Shown: positions 52,690-61,600 of the stretch, one piece after another
Layout of the letters: each line of letters opens with the position of its first letter
Numbering within the stretch: the first letter of the stretch is position 1
Position numbers and translations under genes: made by a program
From: Paenibacillus graminis
GTDB lineage: Bacteria; Bacillota; Bacilli; Paenibacillales; Paenibacillaceae
NCBI RefSeq assembly: GCF_000758705.1
Contig: NZ_CP009287.1
Location: forward strand, 186,001 to 250,000
Length of the DNA: 64,000 nucleotides
Direction: 5' to 3'
The notes under the pieces: model-generated
Seen by the model: the letters and a program-made list of their open reading frames with translations, nothing else
What the model was told of the DNA's origin: nothing
Database searches by the model: none

Positions 52690-55020
52690 ATGAAAAAGAA
52701 GAGTATCCTAATGTCCTGGAGCATCTCTTATCTGGTGATCCTGCTCATTCCGATTACGATCGGGGCAGCGGTCTTTGCCGAGTCCCGCAGCCTGCTGAAG
52801 GAAGAAGTGAACCGCTCCAATATGGTTCTGCTGTCCCAGGTACAGGAGAACATCGACAGCCAGATCGGGGATATCGGCAGCATCAGCAGCCAGCTTATGG
52901 CGGATTCCCAGCTCAGCAGCTTCATCAATCACGCCTCCGAGCAGGATGCCAGATGGCGGCTGATGGCGCTTGATCTGATCAAAAATCTTAAATCTATCCG
53001 CAGCGGGAACGGTCTGATCCGTGAATTGTATCTCTATGTGAAGTCTGCCGATGTTGCGCTGTCTTCCTCATCGCTCGTGTCTAAGAACTTTTTGTATGAG
53101 ATCTTTTATGAGGGGACCGGGGTCACCGAGCGGGAATGGACTCAGCTGATGCAGGAATCCCGTGAAAGTGTGTTCCGTAAGATGGAGGTACGCAGCGAGG
53201 ACCAGCGCATTGAGGAAACGCTGGTGTATCTTCAGCCTTTTCCTATTCAGGTAGCGGAGGACAGTCCGGCGACGTTTGTGGTCACTTTGGACCCTGACCG
53301 GTTCCAGCAGGCGATTGATAATGTGCGTCTGGAGAAGGAAAGCACCGTATTCATACTGGACCGGGACGGACGGACGTTATTTTCCACCGGGCCTATTGAA
53401 ACCCCTTACACCATCAATGCTTATTTGAAGCTTAACCAGGATATAGGAAAAAGGACAGGAACAACAGAGTGGAACGGGGAATCGGTGACAGTCTCGCAGA
53501 TTTCCTCCAAGGTGCAGGACTGGCAATATGTCTCGATCATCCCCACGCGTATTTATGCTAAGAAGCTGACGGTGATCCGCAATATTACCTTTGCCGGGAT
53601 AGCGGCGGGGCTGCTGATCGGAGGCATCGCGGCGTGGTGGTTCACCCGGAGAAATTACCGGCCGATTGGCCGGATCATGAATATTATCTCAGACAAAGTC
53701 AAATGGAAGCTGGAGCAGCCGGACAATGAGTTCGGCATTCTGCAGACTGTGCTGACCCGTGCCTGGGAAGAGCAGGACCAATTCGCTACGAGGCTAAAGG
53801 AGCAGCAGACCATGGTGCGCAGCAGTTTTCTGGCTAGACTGCTCAAGGGAAGGGTGCAGGCAGGGACAGAGCTTGCTGCGGAAATGGAGCGTCTGGGCAT
53901 ACGCTTCGACACGGATTCTTTTGCAGTGCTGCTTCTGCATATCGAGAACTATGAGGGGCTGTTCCGCACCAGAGAACCGGAGGACAAGGAGAAGAAAATT
54001 CAGTTTGTCCACCTGATTCTTACGAACGTGATGGAGGAGTTGATGGGCGCTGTCGGCCCGGTCTATTCTGCGGAGATGGATGGAAGAATTGCCTTTCTGG
54101 TCAATATCCGGGAAGGCGCTGAAGAAGCGTCTCAACGGTTGATTAAGGCTGCCGGGGAAGCCCGGCATTTCATTCAATCGCGGTTCTACGTGTATTTCTC
54201 GGTAGGCGTAAGCAGCATCCGCCAATCCATAGAAGAGATCGCCGTCTGCTTCCGGGAATCGGAGGAGGCGCTCGAATACCGGCTGATTCTGGGCATTGGC
54301 CAGATTATTGACCAGAACCGGATCCGCCAGCCCAAAGAAGAGCTGTATTATCCGCTCGATCTGGAGAGACAGCTCGTCAATTATATCGCCTCAGGCAACT
54401 ATGCCCGCTCCACCGAAGTCATGAATGAGATCCTCATGACCAATTTTGCTGGGGAGCCCCTTTCCGTAGAGCTGGCCCGCTGCCTGATGTTCGAGCTGAT
54501 CGGCACGATGCTGAAGGCCACCGAGCAGATTAAAGCGGATGACCGGAAGGAAATGAACCCGCGTAATGATCTGATCCGGCAGCTGTTCGCCTGTGAAACC
54601 TTCGAGGAGATTGAAGCGGAGCTGCTGCGGATTCTGGAGACGGTCTGCCAGCTGGTTCATGAGCGCAAGCGCTCGCATAATGCGGAGCTGAAGGATCAGC
54701 TCGTAGAATTCATTCATGAGAACTATGCGGATGTGAATCTGGGGCTGACGCATTTGTCCGAACGCTTCCGCTTTCACCCGACCTATGTCTCCAAGTATTT
54801 CAAGGAACAGACCGGAGTTAACGTCATCGATTATATCAACCAATACAGGATTGAAGCGTCAAAAAGGATTCTGCAGGAGGATGAACGGACTGTGCAGGAG
54901 GTATCCGAGCGTGTGGGCTTCCTGAACAGCAACTCCTTCATCCGTGTCTTCAAGAAATATGAGGGGATCACCCCCGGCCAGTATAGACAGAACAACCGGC
55001 TGATGCATCACGAAAGCTGA
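52690..55020 (+). CDS. Membrane-bound AraC-family regulator
   Basis: 776 residues from ATG 52690 (GAGGAGGGG ahead). N-terminal TM helix (about 8-28), extracellular sensing region, second TM helix (NITFAGIAAGLLIGGIAAWW, about 300), linker with a HAMP-like start, and the C-terminal AraC HTH pair (LTHLSERFRFHPTYVSKYFK, then GITPGQYRQ). Same architecture as the regulator at 26284. It sits inside the locus between transporter and GH88/105 genes and probably regulates both. Confidence 0.92.
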   Translation: MKKKSILMSWSISYLVILLIPITIGAAVFAESRSLLKEEVNRSNMVLLSQVQENIDSQIGDIGSISSQLMADSQLSSFINHASEQDARWRLMALDLIKNLKSIRSGNGLIRELYLYVKSADVALSSSSLVSKNFLYEIFYEGTGVTEREWTQLMQESRESVFRKMEVRSEDQRIEETLVYLQPFPIQVAEDSPATFVVTLDPDRFQQAIDNVRLEKESTVFILDRDGRTLFSTGPIETPYTINAYLKLNQDIGKRTGTTEWNGESVTVSQISSKVQDWQYVSIIPTRIYAKKLTVIRNITFAGIAAGLLIGGIAAWWFTRRNYRPIGRIMNIISDKVKWKLEQPDNEFGILQTVLTRAWEEQDQFATRLKEQQTMVRSSFLARLLKGRVQAGTELAAEMERLGIRFDTDSFAVLLLHIENYEGLFRTREPEDKEKKIQFVHLILTNVMEELMGAVGPVYSAEMDGRIAFLVNIREGAEEASQRLIKAAGEARHFIQSRFYVYFSVGVSSIRQSIEEIAVCFRESEEALEYRLILGIGQIIDQNRIRQPKEELYYPLDLERQLVNYIASGNYARSTEVMNEILMTNFAGEPLSVELARCLMFELIGTMLKATEQIKADDRKEMNPRNDLIRQLFACETFEEIEAELLRILETVCQLVHERKRSHNAELKDQLVEFIHENYADVNLGLTHLSERFRFHPTYVSKYFKEQTGVNVIDYINQYRIEASKRILQEDERTVQEVSERVGFLNSNSFIRVFKKYEGITPGQYRQNNRLMHHES

Positions 55021-55150
55021 TGGCCTGTTGGACTGCTGTGTACATTTAGCGCGGCATGGTGGACTAGTGGTCAGAGCCGGCGGGTCTTTAGCTTCCTTGC
55101 AACATTTAGCCTGAAGTATTTATTTTATGAGAGTAAAGGGGAGATCCGGC

Positions 55151-56278
55151 ATGTGGACGAAAGCGATTGAAGATGCGCTTGGCGTAACTAAACGTAATAT
55201 TGAGAGATTTGGTGACCGGTTCCCCCATGTAAGTATGGGCGATGAGCACTATTCGCTGAATAACAACACGGAATGGACAGCGGGATTCTGGTCGGGCATT
55301 CTATGGCTGTGCTCTGAATATGCTGAAGATTCCATCTATCGTGAGCAGGCGGTAAGAACGGTCCGGAATTTCCGTACCCGCATGGATCACAAGATTATCT
55401 TTGACCATCATGATATCGGCTTTCTGTACTCGCTGTCCTCTAAGGCGCAGTGGATACTCGAGCGGGACGCCGCAGCCCGACATCTGACGTTGGAGGCGGC
55501 GGACATGTTAATGAAGCGCTGGCGGGAGTCAGCAGGACTTATTCAGGCCTGGGGGCGGGAAGGCGACCCGGTCAATGGCGGGCGGATTATTATTGACTGC
55601 CTGCTTAATCTGCCGCTGCTGCTCTGGGCTTCGGAGCAGACCGGAGATCCTTCTTACCGCCGTGCGGCTGAGCTTCATGCCCGGAAGGCCCGCCGTTTTC
55701 TGGTGCGCGGCGATGATTCGAGCTACCATACCTTCTATTTCGATCCGGCTACCGGAGAGGCAATCCGGGGCGGGACACATCAGGGCTACAATGACGGGTC
55801 CACCTGGACCCGGGGACAGGCCTGGGGGATCTATGGCTTCGCTCTGATCAGCCGCTATTTGCAGAGTGCGGAGATGCTGGAGACGGCGAAGCGCCTGGGG
55901 CGTTATTTTGTGGCCCATCTGCCGGAAGACCAGGTGGCGTACTGGGACTTTAACGCCCCTGTGGGGCCAGATACGAAGCGGGATAGCTCCGCCTCAGCCA
56001 TTGCTGCCTGCGGACTGCTTGAGATCGCCGGACAACTGCCGGCGGATGATCCAGAGCGGCGGGTTTTCAGGGGGGCGGCTGAGGCCTCCATGAAGTCACT
56101 GGCAGAGAATTATTCCACGCAAGGTGCTGAAGACGCAGAGGGTTTATTGAAGCATGGCTCCTACTCTGTAAGAGGTGGTGATTCCCCTGATGATTACACG
56201 ATCTGGGGTGATTATTACTATCTGGAAGCGCTGATGCGCCTGGAGCGGGGAATCCCGGGGTATTGGTACGAGCGGTAG
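55151..56278 (+). CDS. Unsaturated glucuronyl hydrolase (GH88/GH105 type)
   Basis: 375 residues from ATG 55151 (AAAGGGGAG ahead). Alpha/alpha-barrel enzyme that removes the 4,5-unsaturated uronic acid left by polysaccharide lyases. Catalytic-type Asp residues are in FDHHDIGFLYSL and IIIDCLLNLPLL, with GYNDGSTWTRGQAWGIYGF conserved in the family. No signal peptide. It supplies the step after a PL8-type lyase. Last gene of the second sugar locus. Confidence 0.92.
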   Translation: MWTKAIEDALGVTKRNIERFGDRFPHVSMGDEHYSLNNNTEWTAGFWSGILWLCSEYAEDSIYREQAVRTVRNFRTRMDHKIIFDHHDIGFLYSLSSKAQWILERDAAARHLTLEAADMLMKRWRESAGLIQAWGREGDPVNGGRIIIDCLLNLPLLLWASEQTGDPSYRRAAELHARKARRFLVRGDDSSYHTFYFDPATGEAIRGGTHQGYNDGSTWTRGQAWGIYGFALISRYLQSAEMLETAKRLGRYFVAHLPEDQVAYWDFNAPVGPDTKRDSSASAIAACGLLEIAGQLPADDPERRVFRGAAEASMKSLAENYSTQGAEDAEGLLKHGSYSVRGGDSPDDYTIWGDYYYLEALMRLERGIPGYWYER

Positions 56279-56325
56279 CATTCGCCGCGGCAGCGTTATT
56301 TCGAGGAGAGATTGGATAGATCGAT

Positions 56326-56371
56326 AAAAGGGTGTCTCAGAAGCCATACAGGGCTTCTGGGACACCTTTTG
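56326..56371 (+). terminator. Terminator of the second sugar locus
   Basis: AAAAGGGTGTCTCAGAAGCC and GGCTTCTGGGACACCTTTT make a 19-bp stem with one wobble. Confidence 0.9.
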
Positions 56372-56433
56372 TTGTGACCTTCCCTGATCTGCCCAGAGCG
56401 CCTCTAACCTAGCACCCGTAAAGAAGTGATTTT

Positions 56434-56626
56434 ATGATTGCCGAATTGCTAGTACAAGCACAGCAACACCACAATCCAGAGGCAATATTACATATTTTGG
56501 AACACACCAAAGCTCAAAGCCTCCTTATTACAAGTACCCGCTGATCATCGTGAAGATTTAAAACAGGAACTCTATGTCAAAATGATTGAGGTGATACAAA
56601 CTTTTGATATTAGTAAATTGAAATAA
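56434..56626 (+). pseudogene. Frameshifted small HTH_16 / RsoA-like gene
   Basis: First frame MIAELLVQAQQHHNPEAILH; after a shift near 56510, a second frame gives KLKASLLQVPADHREDLKQE and LYVKMIEVIQTFDIS to the stop at 56624. The combined pattern resembles small helix-turn-helix proteins related to sigma-factor region 2 partners. About 63 codons in total. Broken as written. Confidence 0.5.
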
Positions 56627-56717
56627 AATTCGAAAGTGGTTGTAAAATCAGAGGCTCATTTCTCTTTATATAGTGAGACGCCGGTGATCTACAAAAAAAT
56701 CAATGGAGGTAATATTC

Positions 56718-57203
56718 ATGGCAATTGGTGATCCACTAACTTCGAAAAGTCAGCTTTACGGGCGGGACAGCACTGATCTGTTGGCAAGAACACTACTCGG
56801 CGAAACAGAAAATGACTCTGCATCACGTGTTGGTGTTGCATGGGTTGTTATCAACCGGAAGAATGATAAAATATACGAATTCAAAAATCAGAATAGTATC
56901 GAAGAGGTTGTACTTGCTCCATGGGCCTTCTCCTGTTTTAATGAAGGTGATGTTAACTTAGCTAAATGCCTCAGACCAAATACATCAAGTCAAATTTGGA
57001 AAAACTGTGTTTCTGTCGCTCAAAATGTTGCTTCTCTTGAAAATCCAATCGGAGACAAATTGTTTTATACTCAAGTCGATGTTTTCAACGCAAATACCAA
57101 AACTGAAAATGGAAAACTTTTGTATAAAATGAGTGGTAAATGGGTAGTTATCACTTCTAAAGTTCTGAAAGGTGAACACATGTTTTTCAACTATCAGCAC
57201 TAA
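56718..57203 (+). CDS. Cell-wall hydrolase, SleB-like
   Basis: 161 residues from ATG 56718, with GGAGGT nine bases ahead. Matches the Hydrolase_2 (SleB catalytic) family: LARTLLGETENDSASRVGVA with the catalytic-type Glu, WVVINRK, and APWAFSCFN. Members cleave peptidoglycan. There is no signal peptide, which is unusual for a wall enzyme; phage or spore context is possible, or another export route. Terminator immediately after. Confidence 0.75.
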   Translation: MAIGDPLTSKSQLYGRDSTDLLARTLLGETENDSASRVGVAWVVINRKNDKIYEFKNQNSIEEVVLAPWAFSCFNEGDVNLAKCLRPNTSSQIWKNCVSVAQNVASLENPIGDKLFYTQVDVFNANTKTENGKLLYKMSGKWVVITSKVLKGEHMFFNYQH

Positions 57204-57214
57204 TAATCTTTAAT

Positions 57215-57252
57215 AAAAAAGAAGCTGACCAGTTTGGGCCAGCTTCTTTTTT
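57215..57252. terminator. Bidirectional terminator
   Basis: AAAAGAAGCTGACC/GGGCCAGCTTCTTTT stem between two convergent genes; the end of the minus-strand gene touches it. Confidence 0.88.
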
Positions 57253-58009
57253 ATTCATCAGGGGTAACTTCAATTTGATCTGCAACAAACTCATTTAGGG
57301 CTTCGTCATATTTATACGTTACATGAACAGTGCACACATAGTCAGGAAGCACGCCATTAATTGGTTTAACAAATCCGCCTATGTTAACTGTTAGTTTCTG
57401 ATCCTTTAAATTATTTAAAATTATATCACCAAAGTAAAGTTTGTTTTCAAATTTATCATCCGGCTTATGTGCCAGCGCTAGCTCGCTGACATTCTTGCTG
57501 AATTTGTATTCTTTCCCTTGAGCTTTAGCTTTAATTAGAAGCTCATTACCATTTTGTTTGACTTCAGTTTCTAAATTTGCAACAATTCCATCAACATTTT
57601 GCACCTTTATTTCTGAAAGGTTTTCTCCGTTTAATACATGAGCTTCATTAGTATCTAAATTAGTACCATGTCCGGTAACAAGAATGATGACCGCTTCTTC
57701 TTTACCATCCCCTGTAAGATCAACATAAGATATCCTGGGTCCAGTTACTCCTCTTAGTATTTTCCAATTAAATTTTTTTTGGCTGCCGTTAATGTCTACA
57801 ATTACTCCATCTTTTGTTTCATAGAGTTTTATTTGTTCCTTCTCGGAAGATGCAATCAATTTCGCATCCGTATCTTGCACCGACTGTGTTATTACTTGTT
57901 TACTGGGAGACTCACCCGAACCTTGCGTAACCGCTGCGGGCTTATCTGATCCACATCCTGAAAGTAAAACAACACTTAACAACATCACTGTACCAAGCTC
58001 TTTTTTCAA
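57251..58009 (-). CDS. Hypothetical lipoprotein
   Basis: 252 residues from TTG 58009; AAAGGGG is spaced correctly for TTG, while the upstream ATG lacks a site. Lipobox LLSGCGSD. The rest contains SYVDLTGDGKEEAVIILVTG, a repeat-like calcium- or FG-GAP-like pattern, and alternating hydrophobic strands. Function unknown. Confidence 0.7.
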   Translation of the reverse strand: MKKELGTVMLLSVVLLSGCGSDKPAAVTQGSGESPSKQVITQSVQDTDAKLIASSEKEQIKLYETKDGVIVDINGSQKKFNWKILRGVTGPRISYVDLTGDGKEEAVIILVTGHGTNLDTNEAHVLNGENLSEIKVQNVDGIVANLETEVKQNGNELLIKAKAQGKEYKFSKNVSELALAHKPDDKFENKLYFGDIILNNLKDQKLTVNIGGFVKPINGVLPDYVCTVHVTYKYDEALNEFVADQIEVTPDE

Positions 58010-58070
58010 TACATAATCCCCTTTCATCTACCCAGAAGAAATTATATCAAAGCAAATAAACTGATGAATG

Positions 58071-58112
58071 ACATAATATTAACATTATTTACGAATAAAG
58101 TTAATATTATGT
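58071..58112. repeat. 13-bp perfect inverted repeat
   Basis: ACATAATATTAAC and GTTAATATTATGT separated by 16 bases, very AT-rich. Could be an operator, a weak hairpin or a small mobile-element end; nothing else identifies it. Confidence 0.5.
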
Positions 58113-58620
58113 TATCTAATCGCAAACAGCAAAACGCCCAAATGAAGCCCCATTTACCTGAACCCTTCATCACGTGCTTAAACCATAAAACGGTTGACAC
58201 CAGAAAACGAAAAAAAGGTGCTCCCCGACAATCCAGGAGCGCCTATCTCATCCTCAGTTATATATAATTGAGCGTTCTTCCACGACTTAGGAATATTGGG
58301 GAATAAGAGTCTTTTAATTCAGTTCGTCTTTAAGACGGGCTACTATACTTAACTTTCAGTGAGCAGCCTTACCACCCTCCAGAGCGGCGCCAAGGAATCT
58401 TGTAGAAAAGAAGGAGATTTGTAGAGTTAATGTAGAGGTCTGTCGGCTACTATTAGGAACTAAGAGAATATTATACACAAACCGGCTGCATCCGTTTAGC
58501 ACGATTTGGTGAACGGCTGTATCTGAAGGGGGGAATTACGGGGATAGGAAGGCAGTAATGAGGCTTCGAAGTGTCGGCTGATCAAATAAAAGTATATTTA
58601 TATGAGGAGTACAGAAAAAG
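58113..58620. other. Gene-free region before the SLH lectin protein
   Basis: About 500 bases. It includes GGTGCTCC/GGAGCGCC (58217-58243), a possible hairpin, and must contain the promoter of the S-layer-type gene. No ORF with a ribosome site. Confidence 0.5.
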
Positions 58621-61600
58621 ATGACAACATCAAAGAAACGGAACAAAAAATGGTCCCGCAGTCTCGCAACCTCTTTATCATTTGCATTGGTTGCCGTTAA
58701 CTTTGCAACACCCGGCCCAATGGCCCATGCGGCAATTGGAAATGACGGATCGGAACAGATTTTCACATCGGACAAGTATCGGGGTTTCACCAAGGATGGC
58801 GGAGCTGTAAACTTAACCTTCCCGGAACTCTTTATCACCGGGGATACCAGTGAAATGATGACGGGTGCCACTGTTGTGATTAACGGATATAAGACGGGTG
58901 ATCTGATTACGTTCGTAGCGTCCGGTACAGGAATTGCCGTTAACTCCAGCAAAGGAAACGGCGTTTATATATTAACGGGCAACGCAAGCATTGAAGCCTA
59001 TCAGACTCTATTGGAAAACGCCAAATTCACGATGACGTCACCTGGGGAGCGCAGCATAACCTTTGGCCTTGGCCCCGTTCTCGCTTTCAATAAAAATGGC
59101 CATTTCTATGAATATGTAACGGATACCGGCATCAAATGGCCGGAAGCCCGGGCGAATGCCGAGCTGCGGACCTACTATGGACGCCAAGGGTATCTGGCGA
59201 CGATTACTGATCCCGAAGAAAACGCTTTTATTGCCGAAAAGGCTCAGGGGATAGGCTGGATTGGCGGTAAAGACGTGGATCGGGCTGAAGACGCAAACGG
59301 TAAGGCTACCATACGTGTTTCCACCTTGCAGAACAGCGGTATTGGCTATGGCGATTGGCGTTGGGTAACAGGACCGGAAGGTAAACTGCAGTACGGCAGC
59401 CAATTCGGGCTCCCCTTCTACAAGGGGTATATTGCTCAAGGCGGCATTAATGATGCTGCTACGGTCACTAATGCAACTTACGGTCTCGGCAGTAATAAGA
59501 CCATGCACAATAACTGGGATGCGGGAGAGCCCAATGACTATACTTACGAGCACGTGATGCATATCTTTGCGAACGGCAAGTGGAACGATTATGCAGCCGA
59601 CAACAAGGTGGATGCTTATCTCGTTGAATACGGCGGCATGGAAGGCGACGCAGCCACCAGTATCAACACCACTATAACGCTGGTGGACAACACACTGTTG
59701 AAGCAGGATGCCGATACAGCGCAGGGCTATCTTGACACTGCTCCGCCGGTCTATACGAAGGAGTCTCTGGCGGTTCTGAAAGCAACAACGGATGCAGCCA
59801 AAGCCGTCCTTGAAGGCGAGCATGCCTCCCCTGAAGAGATTGCGGCGGCCCGCAAGAGTCTTGCGGATGCGGTTGACGGACTGGTCAAACAGCCGCCAAT
59901 AGCTAATAGCGCCAGCTACACAGAGGGAACGAACAATCAGGTATCGGTTGTTTTTGACAAACCGGTCAAGTTCAATAAAAACGATGCAGATTCTACGGAT
60001 GACTTCCGAGTTACACTGGACGGTAAATTGGTTGATGTTGCGCATGCTGTAGTATCGGATACAGATCCACGGGTCATTATTCTGACCTTGGCCAGCCCGT
60101 TGTCCAATGACCCTGTGGTTAGAATCGAATATGATTCCCGACAATCGGCAATAGAGGCACAGGACCCCGAAGAAGCGCCGGTTACGGATTTTACGCTTAT
60201 CGCAAACGGGCCATTCGGTGATTCTTTGCAGATTCAAGAGCCTGCCTCCGGTACAGAGGTGGATGGAGCCGATTTCCCGGTGCCCGTATCTGGACAGGCT
60301 GCGCTGGGTTCAACCGTAACGGCTAGCGTCTATAATGTAGATGCTCATCCCGATGCCTATCTGTTCGACCTTGAGGTGGGAATTACCGTAACCGATGATG
60401 TCTATAAATGGGATACCAAGCTGCCGGGTCCGCTTGCCCCGGGTTCATACCACGTCGCGGTAACTTCAACCAAAATGTTCGGAGACGAAATAAGAACGGA
60501 AACCAAGCTGGTGCCGTTTACCGTCCCGCAGCTTCAATTGACTCATGTAGCAGTAGACGACGAGAACCCGGCTCAGACAGTTCTGACATTCAATCAGAAC
60601 ATTGGCTCTGTGCTTAACGAAGCTGATTTCGCCGGACTCAAGATCGATGGCCGGAAAGTGGTCGCTGTCAAATCTATACAGGGTAACAAAGCTGAAGTCG
60701 TTCTGGAGGAAGCACTAGGTCCGGACGATGCGTTAACCGTAGAGTACGAACCTGCTGCCGGTAGTGTTACGGCTGAAGGAAACATCCTGAATGAGCTGCG
60801 GCCGGTCCATGCCGGCAATCAGGCAGGCATAACAAAGGAAAATGATATTATTCCGCTCCAGCTCATTGCCGCTTACCCTGAAGAGGGCAAGCTCAAGCTG
60901 GTATTCAACAAGCCCATCAACGACTTAACTGTTCTGTCCGGATTCACTTACGGCGGAGTGCCGCTTAAGGAACCTTTTGAGATTCATGGCAATGAACTTA
61001 TTGTTTCAATCCCGGCTGATCATAAGGGCGGCCTATTGAGCTACGATCCTAAACTCGGCAATGTCACCGAGAATGGCAATGTGAATAACCCGCTTACGGG
61101 ACTTCAGCCGGGAATTGATCTTGGCGATGATTCCACATATATCGCAGACGAAGGCAAGCTGCCGGCGAACGGTCTGGGATTGGCTGTTGGGGACAAGGCG
61201 GTTCCGCTGACTCCAGGCTTCCAACCGGATGTGCCAAGCGGCTATAAGGCGTCCGTGCCTAACGAAACGGATAGCATTGCCTTGAACCTCGCCCCGACAG
61301 GAAATGATAACACGCTGGTAAAAGTAAGCCTGAACGGAGTGGAAGTTCCTGGCGGAGACTGGAGCAAGCTTCCGCTGCAGGAAGGGCTGAATATCATTCA
61401 AGTGGATATTGTCGATGCGAAACATCCGGGCGTTAAGCTGGGACAATATCAGATTCAGGTAACTCGCGCAAGAGGAGTTTCACAGGAGCCTTCCAGCGGC
61501 GGGGGCAACGTCCCTGCACCTGACAAGTCCAACACCGAAGTCATTCAGGTGGATGTGGCGATCGGTGGAGCAAATGCGGTTGGCATCACTAAAGTGCCGG

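Noticed and set aside
59038..60237. Minus-strand frame of 399 codons opposite the SLH lectin gene
   Set aside because: Shadow of a confidently assigned gene; low-plausibility protein without a start signal.
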